64,000 nt of DNA from Zhengitettix transpicula (GCA_037074705.1 CM073596.1:53038001-53102000), one strand, 5' to 3'. Shown: positions 14,421-30,400, counted from the first letter of the stretch. The notes: generated from the sequence alone by a model not told the origin. Numbers and translations are program-made.

Positions 14421-16499
14421 CGTTTTTTAATAACTTTTCACGAAAAAATAAAATTCTATTTTTACGAGAATTTTAATAAAAACATACAAGGCTATAGCCT
14501 TAGGCGTTTTTTAATAAATTTTCACGAAAAAATAAAATTCTATTTTTACGAGAATTTTAATAAAAACATACAAGGCTATAACCTTAGGCGTTTTTTAATA
14601 AATTTTCACGTAAAAATAGAATTCTATTTTAACGAGTATTTAAATAAAAACATACAAGGCTATAGCCTTAGGCGTTTTTTAATAAATTTTCACGAAAAAA
14701 TACAATTTTTTTTTTAAAGAGAATTTTAATAAAAACATAAAAGGCTAAATAAAGCCTTAGGCGTTTTTTAATAAATTTTCACGAAAAAATAAAATTCTAT
14801 TTTTACGAGAATTTTAATAAAAACATACAAGGCTATAACCTTAGGCGTTTTTTAATAAATTTTCACGTAAAAATAGAATTCTATTTTAACGAGTATTTAA
14901 ATAAAAACATACAAGGCTATAGCCTTAGGCGTTTTATAATAAATTTTACGAAAAAATAAAATTCTATTTTTACGAGAATTTTAATAAAAACATACAAGGC
15001 TATAGCCTTAGGCGTTTTTTAATAAGTTTTCACCTAAAAATAAAATTCTATTTTAACGAGTATTTAAATAAAAATATACAAGGCTATAGCCTTAGGCGTT
15101 TTTTAATAAATTTTCACGAAAAAATACAATTCTATTTTAACGAGAATTTTGATAAAAACATACAAGGCTATAGCCTTAGGCGTTTTTTAATAAATTTTCA
15201 CGAAAAAATATAATTCTATTTTAACGAGTATTTTAATGAAAAACTACAAGGCTATAGCCTTAGGCGTTTTTTTAATAAATTTACACGTAAAAATAAAATT
15301 CTATTTTAACGAGTATTTAAATAAAAACATACAAGGCTATAGCCTTAGGCGTTTTATAATAAATTTTCACGAAAAAATACAATTTTTTTTTAAATAGAAT
15401 TTTAATAAAAACATAAAAGGCTAAATAAAGCCTTAGGCGTTTTTAATAAATTTTCACGAAAAAATAAAATTCTATTTTTACGAGAATTTTAATAAAAACA
15501 TACAAGGCTATAACCTTAGGCGTTTTTTAATAAATTTTCACGTAAAAATAGAATTCTATTTTAACGAGTATTTAAATAAAAACAAACAAGGCTATAGCCT
15601 TAGGCGTTTTATAATAAATTTTACGAAAAAATAAAATTCTATTTTTACGAGAATTTTAATAAAAACATACAAGGCTATAGCCTTAGGCGTTTTTTAATAA
15701 ATTTTCACGTAAAAATAAAATTCTATTTTAACGAGTATTTAAATAAAAACATACAAGGCTATAGCCTTAGGCGTTTTTTAATAAATTTTCACGAAAAAAT
15801 ACAATTCTATTTTAACGAGAATTTTAATAAAAACATACAAGGCTATAGCCTTAGGCGTTTTTTAATAAATTTTCGCGAAAAAATAAAATTCTATTTTAAC
15901 GAGTATTTTAATGAAAAACTACAAGGCTATAGCCTTAGGCGTTTTATAATAAATTTTACGAAAAAATAAAATTCTATTTTTACGAAAATTTTAATAAAAA
16001 CATACAAGGCTATAGCCTTAGGCGTTTTTTAATAAATTTTCACGTAAAAATAAAATTCTATTTTAACGAGTATTTAAATAAAAACATACAAGGCTATAGC
16101 CTTAGGCGTTTTTTAATAAATTTTCACGAAAAAATACAATTTTTTTTTAAAGAGAATTTTAATAAAAACATAAAAGGCTAAATAAAGCCTTAGGCGTTTT
16201 TTAATAAATTTTCACGAAAAAATAAAATTCTATTTTTACGAGAATTTTAATAAAAACATACAAGGCTATAACCTTAGGCGTTTTTTAATAAATTTTCACG
16301 TAAAAATAGAATTCTATTTTAACGAGTATTTAAATAAAAACATACAAGGCTATAGCCTTAGGCGTTTTATAATAAATTTTACGAAAAAATAAAATTCTAT
16401 TTTAACGAGTATTTAAATAAAAACATACAAGGCTATAGCCTTAGGCGTTTTATAATAAATTTTACGAAAAATAAAAATTCTATTTTTACGAGAATTTAA

Positions 16500-19400
16500 A
16501 TAAAAACATACAAGGCTATAGCCTTAGGCGTTTTTTAATAAATTTTCACGTTAAAATAAAATGCTATTTTAACGAGTATTTAAATAAAAACATACAAGGC
16601 TATAGCCTTAGGCGTTTTTTAATAAATTTTTCGGAAAAATAAAATTATATTTTTACGAGAATTTTAATAAAAACATACAAGGCTATAGCCTTAGGCGTTT
16701 TTTAATAAACTTTCACGTAAAAATAAAATTCTTTTTTAACGAGTATTTAAATAAAAACATACAAGGCTATAGCCTTAGGCGTTTGTTAATAAATTTTCAC
16801 GTAAAAATAAAATTATATTTTAACGAGTATTTTAATAATAACATACAACGCCTTAGGCGTTTTTTATAAATTTTCACGTAAAAATAATATTTATTTTTCA
16901 AATAGAATTTAAATAAAAACGTACAAGGCTATAGCCTTAGGCGTTTTTAAATAAAAATTCACGAAAAAAAAAAATTTCTATTTTACCGAGAATTTTAATA
17001 AAAAAAAAGGCTAGGCGTTTTTTAATAAATTTTCACGAAAAATAAAATTCTATTTTAACGAGAATTTTAATAAAAACATACAATAGCCTTAGGCGTTTGT
17101 TAATACATTTTCACGTAAAAATAAAATTCTATTTTAACGAGTATTTAAATAAAAACATACAAGGCTATAGCCTTAGGCGTTTTTTTAATAAATTTACACG
17201 TAAAAATAAAATTCTATTTTAACGAGTATTTAAATAAAAACATACAAGGCTATAGCCTTAGGCGTTTTTTAATAAATTTTACGAAAAAATAAAATTCTAT
17301 TTTAACGAGTATTTAAATAAAAATATACAAGGCTATAGCCATAGGCGTTTGTTAATAAATTTTACGAAAAAATAAAATTCTATTTTAACGAGTATTTAAA
17401 TAAAAACATACAAGGCTATAGCCTTAGTCGTTTTTTAATAAATTTTCACGAAAAAATAAAATTCTATTTTTACGAGAATTTTAATAAAAACATACAAGGC
17501 TATAACCTTAGGCGTTTTTTAATAAATTTTCACGTAAAAATAGAATTCTATTTTAACGAGTATTTAAATAAAAACATACAAGGCTATAGCCTTAGGCGTT
17601 TTATAATAAATTTTACGAAAAAATAAAATTCTATTTTAACTAGTATTTAAATAAAAACGTACAAGGCTATAGCCTTAGGCGTTTTTTAATAAATTTTCAC
17701 GAAAAAATACAATTCTATTTTAACGAGAATTTTGATAAAAACATACAAGGCTTATAGCCTTAGGCGTTTTTTAATAAATTTTCACGAAAAAATAAAATTC
17801 TATTTTAACGAGTATTTTAATGAAAAACTACAAGGCTATAGCCTTAGGCGTTTTTTTAATAAATTTACACGTAAAAATAAAATTCTATTTTAACGAGTAT
17901 TTAAATAAAATTATACAAGGCTATAGCCTTAGGCGTTTTATAATAAATTTTCACGAAAAAATATAATTTTTTTTTTTAAAGAGAATTTTAATAAAAACAT
18001 AAAAGGCTAAATAAAGCCTTAGGCGTTTTTTAATAAATTTTCACGAAAAAATAAAATTCTATTTTTACGAGAATTTTAATAAAAACATACAAGGCTATAA
18101 CCTTAGGCGTTTTTTAATAAATTTTCACGTAAAAATAGAATTCTATTTTAACGAGTATTTAAATAAAAACATACAAGGCTATAGCCTTAGGCGTTTTATA
18201 ATAAATTTTACGAAAAAATAAAATTCTATTTTTACGAGAATTTTAATAAAAACATACAAGGCTATAGCCTTAGGCGTTTTTTAATAAATTTTCACGTAAA
18301 AATAAAATTCTATTTTAACGAGTATTTAAATAAAAACATACAAGGCGTTTTTTAATAAATTTTCACGAAAAAATACAATTCTATTTTAACGAGAATTTTA
18401 ATAAAAACATACAAGGCTATAGCCTTAGGCGTTTTTTAATAAATTTTCACGAAAAAATAAAATTCTATTTTAACGAGTATTTTAATGAAAAACTACAAGG
18501 CTATAGCCTTAGACGTTTTTTTAATAAATTTACACTTAAAAATAAAATTCTATATTTACGAGTATTTAAATAAAAACATACAAGGCTATAGCCTTAGGCG
18601 TTTTTTAATAAATTTTACGAAAAAATAAAATTCTATTTTAACGAGTATTTAAATAAAAATATACAAGGCTATAGCCATAGGCGTTTGTTAATAAATTTTA
18701 CGAAAAAATAAAATTCTATTTTTACGAGTATTTAAATAAAAACATACAAGGCTATAGCCTTAGGCGTTTTTTAATAAATTTTCACGTTAAAATAAAATGC
18801 TATTTTAACGAGTATTTAAATAAAAACATACAAGGCTATAGCCTTAGGCGTTTTTTAATAAATTTTACGGAAAAATAAAATTATATTTTTACGAGAATTT
18901 TAATAAAAACATACAAGGCTATAGCCTTAGGCGTTTTTTAATAAACTTTCACGTAAAAATAAAATTCTTTTTTAACGAGTATTTAAATAAAAACATACAA
19001 GGCTATAGCCTTAGGCGTTTGTTAATAAATTTTCACGTAAAAATAAAATTATATTTTAACGAGTATTTTAATAATAACATACAACGCCTTAGGCGTTTTT
19101 TATAAATTTTCACGTAAAAATAATATTTATTTTTCAAATAGAATTTAAATAAAAACGTACAAGGCTATAGCCTTAGGCGTTTTTAAATAAAAATTCACGA
19201 AAAAAAAAAATTTCTATTTTACCGAGAATTTTAATAAAAAAAAAAGGCTAGGCGTTTTTTAATAAATTTTCACGAAAAATAAAATTCTATTTTAACGAGA
19301 ATTTTAATAAAAACATACAATAGCCTTAGGCGTTTGTTAATACATTTTCACGTAAAAATAAAATTCTATTTTAACGAGTATTTAAATAAAAACATACAAG

Positions 19401-20930
19401 GCTATAGCCTTAGGCGTTTTTTTAATAAATTTACACGTAAAAATAAAATTCTATTTTAACGAGTATTTAAATAAAAACATACAAGGCTATAGCCTTAGGC
19501 GTTTTATAATAAATTTTCACGAAAAAATATAATTTTTTTTTTTAAAGAGAATTTTAATAAAAACATAAAAGGCTAAATAAAGCCTTAGGCGTTTTTTAAT
19601 AAATTTTCACGAAAAAATAAAATTCTATTTTTACGAGAATTTTAATAAAAACATACAAGGCTATAACCTTAGGCGTTTTTTAATAAATTTTCACGTAAAA
19701 ATAGAATTCTATTTTAACGAGTATTTAAATAAAAACATACAAGGCTATAGCCTTAGGCGTTTTATAATAAATTTTACGAAAAAATAAAATTCTAATTTTA
19801 CGAGAATTTTAATAAAAACATACAAGGCTATAGCCTTAGGCGTTTTTTAATAAATTTTCACGTAAAAATAAAATTCTATTTTAACGAGTATTTAAATAAA
19901 AACATACAAGGCTATAGCCTTAAGCGTTTTTTAATAAATTTTCACGAAAAAATACAATTCTATTTTAACGAGAATTTTAATAAAAACATACAAGGCTATA
20001 GCCTTAGGCGTTTTTTAATAAATTTTCACGAAAAAATAAAATTCTATTTTAACGAGTATTTTAATGAAAAACTACAAGGCTATAGCCTTAGACGTTTTTT
20101 TAATAAATTTACACTTAAAAATAAAATTCTATATTTACGAGTATTTAAATAAAAACATACAAGGCTATAGCCTTAGGCGTTTTTTAATAAATTTTACGAA
20201 AAAATAAAATTCTATTTTAACGAGTATTTAAATAAAAATATACAAGGCTATAGCCATAGGCGTTTGTTAATAAATTTTACGAAAAAATAAAATTCTATTT
20301 TTACGAGTATTTAAATAAAAACATACAAGGCTATAGCCTTAGGCGTTTTTTAATAAATTTTCACGTTAAAATAAAATGCTATTTTAACGAGTATTTAAAT
20401 AAAAACATACAAGGCTATAGCCTTAGGCGTTTTTTAATAAATTTTACGGAAAAATAAAATTATATTTTTACGAGAATTTTAATAAAAACATACAAGGCTA
20501 TAGCCTTAGGCGTTTTTTAATAAACTTTCACGTAAAAATAAAATTCTTTTTTAACGAGTATTTAAATAAAAACATACAAGGCTATAGCCTTAGGCGTTTG
20601 TTAATAAATTTTCACGTAAAAATAAAATTATATTTTAACGAGTATTTTAATAATAACATACAACGCCTTAGGCGTTTTTTATAAATTTTCACGTAAAAAT
20701 AATATTTATTTTTCAAATAGAATTTAAATAAAAACGTACAAGGCTATAGCCTTAGGCGTTTTTAAATAAAAATTCACGAAAAAAAAAAATTTCTATTTTA
20801 CCGAGAATTTTAATAAAAAAAAAAGGCTAGGCGTTTTTTAATAAATTTTCACGAAAAATAAAATTCTATTTTAACGAGAATTTTAATAAAAACATACAAT
20901 AGCCTTAGGCGTTTGTTAATACATTTTCAC
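16500..20930 (+). repeat. Higher-order block C: three copies at 2,236 and 1,579 bp shifts
   Basis: The marker TCACGTTAAAATAAAATGC occurs at 16,546, 18,782 and 20,361. The deleted monomer AAAAGGCTAGGCG follows at about 17,009, 19,246 and 20,825 with the same shifts. A related copy of the first marker is at 1,333. Between about 17.2 and 20.3 kb a segment of about 1.57 kb is tandemly duplicated. Confidence 0.85.
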
Positions 20931-23900
20931 GTAAAAATAAAATTCTATTTTAACGAGTATTTAAATAAAAACATACAAGGCTATAGCCTTAGGCGTTTTT
21001 TTAATAAATTTACACGTAAAAATAAAATTCTATTTTAACGAGTATTTAAAAAAAATCATACAAGGCTATAGCCTTAGGCGTTTTCTAATAAATTTTACGG
21101 AAAAATAAAATTATATTTTTACGAGAATTTTAATAAAAACATACAAGGCTATAGCCTTAGGCGTTTTTTAATAAACTTTCACGTAAAAATAAAATTCTTT
21201 TTTAACGAGTATTTAAATAAAAACATACAAGGCTATAGCCTTAGGCGTTTTTTATAAATTTTCACGTAAAAATAATATTTATTTTTCAAAGAGAATTTAA
21301 ATAAAAACGTACAAGGCTATAGCCTTAGGCTTTTTATAAATAAAAATTCACGAAATAATAAAATTTCTATTTTACCGAGAATTTTAATAAAAACATACAA
21401 GGCTATAGCCTTAGGCGTTTTTTAATAAACTTTCACGTAAAAATAAAATTCTTTTTTAACGAGTATTTAAATAAAAATATACAAGGCTATAGCCTTAGGC
21501 GTTTTTTAATAAATTTTCACGTAAAAATAAAATTATATTTTAACGAGTATTTAAATAAAAACATACAAGGCTATAGCCTTAGGCGTTTTTTAATAAATTT
21601 TCACGAAAAAATAAAATTCTATTTTTACGAGAATTTTAATAAAAACATACAATAGCCTTAGGCGTTTGTTAATACATTTTCACGTAAAAATAAAATTATA
21701 TTTTAACAAGTATTTTAATAAAAACTTACAATGCTATAGCCTTAGGCGTTTTTTAATAAATTTTCTCGAAAAAATAAAATTCTATTTTAACCAGAATTTT
21801 AACTAAAACATACAAGGCTATAGCCTTAGGCGTTTGTTAATAAATTTTACGAAAAAATAAAATTCTATTATAACGAGTATTTAAATAAAAACAAACAAGG
21901 CTATAGCCTTTGGCGTTTTTTAATAAATTTTACGGAAAAATAAAATTCTATTTTAACGAGTATTTAAATAAAAACTTACAAGGCTATAGCCTTAGGCGTT
22001 TTTTAATAAATTTTCACGAAAAAATTAAATTCTATTTTAACGAGAATTTTAATAAAAACATACAATAGCCTTAGGCGTTTTTTAATAAATTTTCACGAAA
22101 AAATAAAATTCTATTTTAACGAGTATTTTAATAAAAAACTACAAGGCTATATATAGCCTTAGGCGTTTTTTTAATAAATTTACACGTAAAAATAAAATTA
22201 TATTTTAACGAGTATTTTAATAAAAACATTCAAGGCTATAGCCTTAGGCGTTTTTTAATAAATTTTCACGAAAAAATAAAATTCTATTTTTAAGAGAATT
22301 TTAATAAAAACATACAAGGCTATAGCCTTAGGCGTTTGTTAATAAATTTTCACGTAATAATAAAATTATATTTTAACGAGTATTTTAATAATAACATACA
22401 AGGCTATAGCCTTAGGCGTTTGTTAATAAATTTTACGAAAAAATAAAATTCTATTATAACGAGTATTTAAATAAAAACAAACAAGGCTATAGCCTTAGGC
22501 GTTTTTTAATAAATTTTCACGAAAAAATAAAATTCTATTTTTAAGAGAATTTTAATAAAAACATACAAGGCTATAGCCTTAGGCGTTTGTTAATAAATTT
22601 TCACGTAATAATAAAATTATATTTTAACGAGTATTTTAATAATAACATTCAAGGCTATAGCCTTAGGCGTTTTTTAATAAATTTTCACGAAAAAATAAAA
22701 TTCTATTTTTAAGAGAATTTTAATAAAAACATACAAGGCTATAGCCTTAGGTTGTTTGTTAATAAATTTTACGAAAAAATCAAATTCTATTATAACGAGT
22801 ATTTAAATAAAAACATACAAGGCTATAGCCTTAGGCGTTTTTTAATAAATTTTACGGAAAAATAAAATTCTATTTTAACGAGAATTTTAATAAAAATATA
22901 CAAGGCTATAGCCTTAAGCGTTTTTTAATAAATTTTCACGTAAAATTAAAATTCTATTTTAACGAGTATTTAAATAAAAACATACAAGGCTATAGCCTTA
23001 GGCGTTTTTTAATAAATTTTACGGAAAAATAAAATTCTATTTTAACGAGAATTTTAATAAAAACATACAATAGCCTTAGGCGTTTGTTAATACATTTTCA
23101 CGTAAAAATAAAATTATATTTTAACGAGTATTTAAATAAAAACATAAAGGCTATAGCCTTAGGCGTTTTTTAATAAATTTTCTCGAAAAAATAAAATTCT
23201 ATTTTAACGAGAATTTTAACTAAAACATACAAGGCTATAAGCCTTAGGCGTTTGTTAATAAATTTTACGAAAAAATAAAATTCTATTATAACGAGTATTT
23301 AAATAAAAACATACAAGGCTATAGCCTTAGGCGTTTTTTAATAAATTTTACGGAAAAATAAAATTCTATTTTAACTAGTATTTTAATAAAAACATACAAG
23401 GCTATATCCTTAGGCGTTTTTTAATAAATTTTCACGTAAAAATAAAATTCTATTTTAACGAGAATTTTAATAAAAATATACAAGGCTATAGCCTTAGGCG
23501 TTTTTTAATAAATTTTACGGAAAAATAAAATTCTATTTTAACGAGTATTTTAATAATAACATACAAGGCTATAGCCTTAGGCGTTTTTTAAAAAATTTTA
23601 ACAAAAAAATAAAATTCTATTTTAACGAGAATTTTAAAAAAAACAGACAAGGCTATAGCCTTAGGCTTTTTTTATAAATTTTCACGTAAAAATAATATTT
23701 ATTTTTCAAAGAGAATTTAAATAAAAACATACAAGGCTTTACCCTTAGGCGTTTGTTAATAAATTTTCACGTAAAAATGAAATTATATTTTAACAAGTAT
23801 TTTAATAAAAACATACAATGCTATAGCCTTAGGCGTTTTTTAATAAATTTTCTCGAAAAAATAAAATTCTTTTTTAACGAGAATTTTAACTAAAACATAC

Positions 23901-24210
23901 AAGGCTATAGCCTTAGGCGTTTGTTAATAAATTTTACGAAAAAATCAAATTCTATTTTAACGAGTATTTAAATAAAAACATACAAGGCTATAGCCTTAGA
24001 CGTTTTTTAATAAATTTTACGGAAAAATAAAATTCTATTTTAACGAGTATTTTATTAAAAACATACAAGGCTATAGCCTTAGGCGTTTTTTAATAAATTT
24101 TCACGAAAAAAAAAAATTCTATTTTAACGAGTAATTTAATAAAAACATACAAGGCTATAGCCTTAGGCGTTTTTTTAATAAATTTACGAGTAAAAATAAA
24201 ATTCTATTTT

Positions 24211-27200
24211 AACGAGTATTTAAATAAAAACATACAAGGCTATAGCCTTAGGCGTTTTTTAATAAATTTTACGAAAAAATGTAATTCTATTTTAACGAGT
24301 ATTTAAATAAAAATATACAAGACTATAGCCTTAGGCGTTTTTTAATAAATTTTCACGTAAAAATAAAATTCTATTTCAACGAGTATTTAAATAAAAACAT
24401 ACAAGGCTATAGCCTTAGGCTTTTTTTAATAAATTTTACGAAAAAATAAAATTCTATTTTAACGAGTATTTAAATAAAAACATACAAGGCTATAGCCTTA
24501 GGCGTTTGTTAATAAATTTTACGAAAAAATAAAATTCTATTTTAACGAGTATTTAAATAAAAACATACAAGGCTATAGCCTTAGGCGTTTTTTAATAAAT
24601 TTTACGAAAAAATAAAATTCTATTTTAACGAGTATTTAAATAAAAACATACAAGGCTATAGCCTTAGGCGTTTGTTAATAAATTTTACGAAAAAATAAAA
24701 TTCTATTTTAACGAGTATTTAAATAAAAACTTACAAGGCTATAGCCTTATGCGTTTTTTAATAAATTTTCAAGAAAAAATTAAATTCTATTTTAACGAGA
24801 ATTTTAATAAAAACATACAAGGCTATAGCCTTAGGCTTTTTTTTAAATTTTCACGTTAAAATAATATTTATTTTTCAAAGAGAATTTAAATAAAAACGTA
24901 CAAGGCTATAGCCTTAGGTGTTTTTAAATAAAAATTCACGAAAAAATAAAATTATATTTTAACGAGTATTTAAATAAAAACATACAAGGCTATAGACTTA
25001 GGCGTTTGTTAATAAATTTTACGAAAAAATAAAATTATATTTTAACGAGTATTTAAATAAAAACATACAAGGCTATAGCCTTATGCGTTTTTTAATAAAT
25101 TTTACGAAAAAATAAAATTCTATTTTTACGAGAATTTTAATAAAAACATACAAGGCTATAGCCTTAGGCGTTTGTTAATAAATTTTACGAAAAAATAAAA
25201 TTCTATTTTAACGAGTATTTAAATAAAAACAATCAAGGCAATAGCCTTAGGCGTTTTTTAATAAATTTTCACGTAAAAAAAAATTATTATTTAACGAGTA
25301 TTTAAATAAAAACATACAAGGCTATAGCCTTAGGCGTTTTTTAATAAATTTTCAAGAAAAAATAAAATTCTATTTTAACGAGAATTTTAATAAAAACATA
25401 CAAGGCTGCCTTAGGCGTTTTTTAATAAATTTTACGAAAAAATAAAATTCTATTTTTACGAGAATTTTAATATAAACATACAAGGCTATAGCCTTAGGCG
25501 TTTTTTAATAAATTTTCACGTAAAAATAAAATTCTTTTTTGACGAGTAATTAAATAAAAATATACAAGGCTATAGCCTTAGGCGTTTGTTAATAAATTTT
25601 ACAAAAAAAAAAATTCTATTTCAAAGAGTATTTAAATAAAAACATACAAGGCTATAGCCTTAGGCGTTTTTTAATAAATTTTCAAGAAAAAATAAAATTC
25701 TATTTTAACTAGTATTTAAATAAAAACAATCAAGGCAATAGCCTTAGGCGTTTTTTAATAAATTTTCACGTAAAAATAAAATTCTATTTTAACGAGTATT
25801 TAAATAAAAACATACAAGGCTATAGCCTTAGACGTTTTTTAATAAATTTTACGAAAAAATAAAATTCTATTTTAACGAGTATTTAAATAAAAACAATCAA
25901 GGCAATAGCCTTAGGCGTTTTTTAATAAATTTTCACGTAAAAAAAAATTATTATTTAACGAGTATTTAAATAAAAACATACAAGGCTTAGGCGTTTTTTA
26001 ATAAATTTTCAAGAAAAAATAAAATTCTATTTTAACGAGAATTTTTATAAAAACATACAAGGCGTTTTTTAATAAATTTTACGAAAAAATAAAATTCTAT
26101 TTTTACGAGAATTTTAATATAAACATACAAGGCTATAGCCTTAGGCGTTTTTTAATAAATTTTCACGTAAAAATAAAATTCTTTTTTGACGAGTAATTAA
26201 ATAAAAATATACAAGGCTATAGCCTTAGGCGTTTGTTAATAAATTTTACAAAAAAAAAAATTCTATTTCAAAGAGTATTTAAATAAAAACATACAAGGCT
26301 GTAGCGTTAGGCGTTTGTTAATAAATTTTACGAAAAAATAAAATTCTATTATAACGAGTATTTAAATAAAAACAATCAAGGCTATAGCCTTAGGCGTTTT
26401 TTAATAAATTTTCACGTAAAAATAAATATATATTTTAACGAGTATTTAAATAAAAACATACAAGGCTATAGCCTTAGCCGTTTATTAATAAATTTTACGA
26501 AAAAATAAAATTCTATTTTACGAGTATTTAAATAAAAACATACAAGGCTATATAGTCTTAGGCGTTTTTTAATAAATTTTCACGAAAAAATAAAATTCTA
26601 TTTTAACGAGAATTTTAATAAAAACATACAAGGCTATAGCCTTAGGCGATTTTTAATAAATTTTCACGTAAAAATAAAATTCTATTTTAACGAGTATTTT
26701 AATAATAACATACAAGGCTATAGCCTGAGGCGTTTTTTAATAAATTTTAACGAAAAAATAAAATTCTATTTTAACGAGAATTTTAATAAAAACATGCAGG
26801 GCTATAGCCTTAGGCGTTTTTTAAAAAATTTTCACGTAAAAATAAAATTATATTTTAACGAGTATTTTAATAAATACATACAAGGCTATAGCCTTAGGCG
26901 TTTTTTAATAAATTTTCACGAAAAAATAAAATTCTATTTTACGAGTATTTAAATAAAAACATACAAGGCTATAGCCTTAGGCGTTTGTTAATAAATTTTA
27001 CGAAAATATAAAATTCTATTTTTTCGAGAATTTTAATAAAAACATACAAGGCTAAAGCCTTAGGCGTTTTTTAATAAATTTTACGAAAAAAGAAAATTCT
27101 ATTTTTACGAGAATTTTAATATAAACATACAAGGCTATAGCCTTAGGCGTTTTTTAATAAATTTTCACGTAAAAACAAAATTCTTTTTTGCCGAGTATTT

Positions 27201-27473
27201 AAATAAAAATATACAAGGCTATAGCCATAGGCGTTTGGTAATAAATTTTACAAAAAAATAAAATTCTATTTTAACGAGTATTTAAATAAAAACATACAAG
27301 GCTATAGCCTTAGGCGTTTTTTAATAAATTTTCACGTAAAAATAAAATTATATTTTAACGAGTATTTAAAGAAAAACAAGCCTTAGGCATTTGTTAATAA
27401 ATTTTACGAAAAAATAAAATTCTATTTTACGAGTATTTAAATAAAAACATACAAGGCTATAGCCTTAGGCGTT
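24211..27473 (+). repeat. Higher-order block D, copy 1 (3.2-kb unit)
   Basis: This 3.2-kb block recurs 3,217 bp downstream. Markers: ACGAAAAAATGTAATTC at 24,271 versus 27,488, and ATTTAAAGAAAAACAAGCC at 27,364 versus 30,581. Only isolated base differences were seen (a GGCG/GTCG change near 26.15/29.36 kb; AAAAACAAAA/AAAAATAAAA near 27.17/30.39 kb). The unit contains many irregular monomers, including truncations, so the match cannot come from general monomer similarity. Confidence 0.93.
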
Positions 27474-30400
27474 TTTTAATAAATTTTACGAAAAAATGTA
27501 ATTCTATTTTAACGAGTATTTAAATAAAAATATACAAGACTATAGCCTTAGGCGTTTTTTAATAAATTTTCACGTAAAAATAAAATTCTATTTCAACGAG
27601 TATTTAAATAAAAACATACAAGGCTATAGCCTTAGGCTTTTTTTAATAAATTTTACGAAAAAATAAAATTCTATTTTAACGAGTATTTAAATAAAAACAT
27701 ACAAGGCTATAGCCTTAGGCGTTTGTTAATAAATTTTACGAAAAAATAAAATTCTATTTTAACGAGTATTTAAATAAAAACATACAAGGCTATAGCCTTA
27801 GGCGTTTTTTAATAAATTTTACGAAAAAATAAAATTCTATTTTAACGAGTATTTAAATAAAAACATACAAGGCTATAGCCTTAGGCGTTTGTTAATAAAT
27901 TTTACGAAAAAATAAAATTCTATTTTAACGAGTATTTAAATAAAAACTTACAAGGCTATAGCCTTATGCGTTTTTTAATAAATTTTCAAGAAAAAATTAA
28001 ATTCTATTTTAACGAGAATTTTAATAAAAACATACAAGGCTATAGCCTTAGGCTTTTTTTTAAATTTTCACGTTAAAATAATATTTATTTTTCAAAGAGA
28101 ATTTAAATAAAAACGTACAAGGCTATAGCCTTAGGTGTTTTTAAATAAAAATTCACGAAAAAATAAAATTATATTTTAACGAGTATTTAAATAAAAACAT
28201 ACAAGGCTATAGACTTAGGCGTTTGTTAATAAATTTTACGAAAAAATAAAATTATATTTTAACGAGTATTTAAATAAAAACATACAAGGCTATAGCCTTA
28301 TGCGTTTTTTAATAAATTTTACGAAAAAATAAAATTCTATTTTTACGAGAATTTTAATAAAAACATACAAGGCTATAGCCTTAGGCGTTTGTTAATAAAT
28401 TTTACGAAAAAATAAAATTCTATTTTAACGAGTATTTAAATAAAAACAATCAAGGCAATAGCCTTAGGCGTTTTTTAATAAATTTTCACGTAAAAAAAAA
28501 TTATTATTTAACGAGTATTTAAATAAAAACATACAAGGCTATAGCCTTAGGCGTTTTTTAATAAATTTTCAAGAAAAAATAAAATTCTATTTTAACGAGA
28601 ATTTTAATAAAAACATACAAGGCTGCCTTAGGCGTTTTTTAATAAATTTTACGAAAAAATAAAATTCTATTTTTACGAGAATTTTAATATAAACATACAA
28701 GGCTATAGCCTTAGGCGTTTTTTAATAAATTTTCACGTAAAAATAAAATTCTTTTTTGACGAGTAATTAAATAAAAATATACAAGGCTATAGCCTTAGGC
28801 GTTTGTTAATAAATTTTACAAAAAAAAAAATTCTATTTCAAAGAGTATTTAAATAAAAACATACAAGGCTATAGCCTTAGGCGTTTTTTAATAAATTTTC
28901 AAGAAAAAATAAAATTCTATTTTAACTAGTATTTAAATAAAAACAATCAAGGCAATAGCCTTAGGCGTTTTTTAATAAATTTTCACGTAAAAATAAAATT
29001 CTATTTTAACGAGTATTTAAATAAAAACATACAAGGCTATAGCCTTAGACGTTTTTTAATAAATTTTACGAAAAAATAAAATTCTATTTTAACGAGTATT
29101 TAAATAAAAACAATCAAGGCAATAGCCTTAGGCGTTTTTTAATAAATTTTCACGTAAAAAAAAATTATTATTTAACGAGTATTTAAATAAAAACATACAA
29201 GGCTTAGGCGTTTTTTAATAAATTTTCAAGAAAAAATAAAATTCTATTTTAACGAGAATTTTTATAAAAACATACAAGGCGTTTTTTAATAAATTTTACG
29301 AAAAAATAAAATTCTATTTTTACGAGAATTTTAATATAAACATACAAGGCTATAGCCTTAGTCGTTTTTTAATAAATTTTCACGTAAAAATAAAATTCTT
29401 TTTTGACGAGTAATTAAATAAAAATATACAAGGCTATAGCCTTAGGCGTTTGTTAATAAATTTTACAAAAAAAAAAATTCTATTTCAAAGAGTATTTAAA
29501 TAAAAACATACAAGGCTGTAGCGTTAGGCGTTTGTTAATAAATTTTACGAAAAAATAAAATTCTATTATAACGAGTATTTAAATAAAAACAATCAAGGCT
29601 ATAGCCTTAGGCGTTTTTTAATAAATTTTCACGTAAAAATAAATATATATTTTAACGAGTATTTAAATAAAAACATACAAGGCTATAGCCTTAGCCGTTT
29701 ATTAATAAATTTTACGAAAAAATAAAATTCTATTTTACGAGTATTTAAATAAAAACATACAAGGCTATATAGTCTTAGGCGTTTTTTAATAAATTTTCAC
29801 GAAAAAATAAAATTCTATTTTAACGAGAATTTTAATAAAAACATACAAGGCTATAGCCTTAGGCGATTTTTAATAAATTTTCACGTAAAAATAAAATTCT
29901 ATTTTAACGAGTATTTTAATAATAACATACAAGGCTATAGCCTGAGGCGTTTTTTAATAAATTTTAACGAAAAAATAAAATTCTATTTTAACGAGAATTT
30001 TAATAAAAACATGCAGGGCTATAGCCTTAGGCGTTTTTTAAAAAATTTTCACGTAAAAATAAAATTATATTTTAACGAGTATTTTAATAAATACATACAA
30101 GGCTATAGCCTTAGGCGTTTTTTAATAAATTTTCACGAAAAAATAAAATTCTATTTTACGAGTATTTAAATAAAAACATACAAGGCTATAGCCTTAGGCG
30201 TTTGTTAATAAATTTTACGAAAATATAAAATTCTATTTTTTCGAGAATTTTAATAAAAACATACAAGGCTAAAGCCTTAGGCGTTTTTTAATAAATTTTA
30301 CGAAAAAAGAAAATTCTATTTTTACGAGAATTTTAATATAAACATACAAGGCTATAGCCTTAGGCGTTTTTTAATAAATTTTCACGTAAAAATAAAATTC

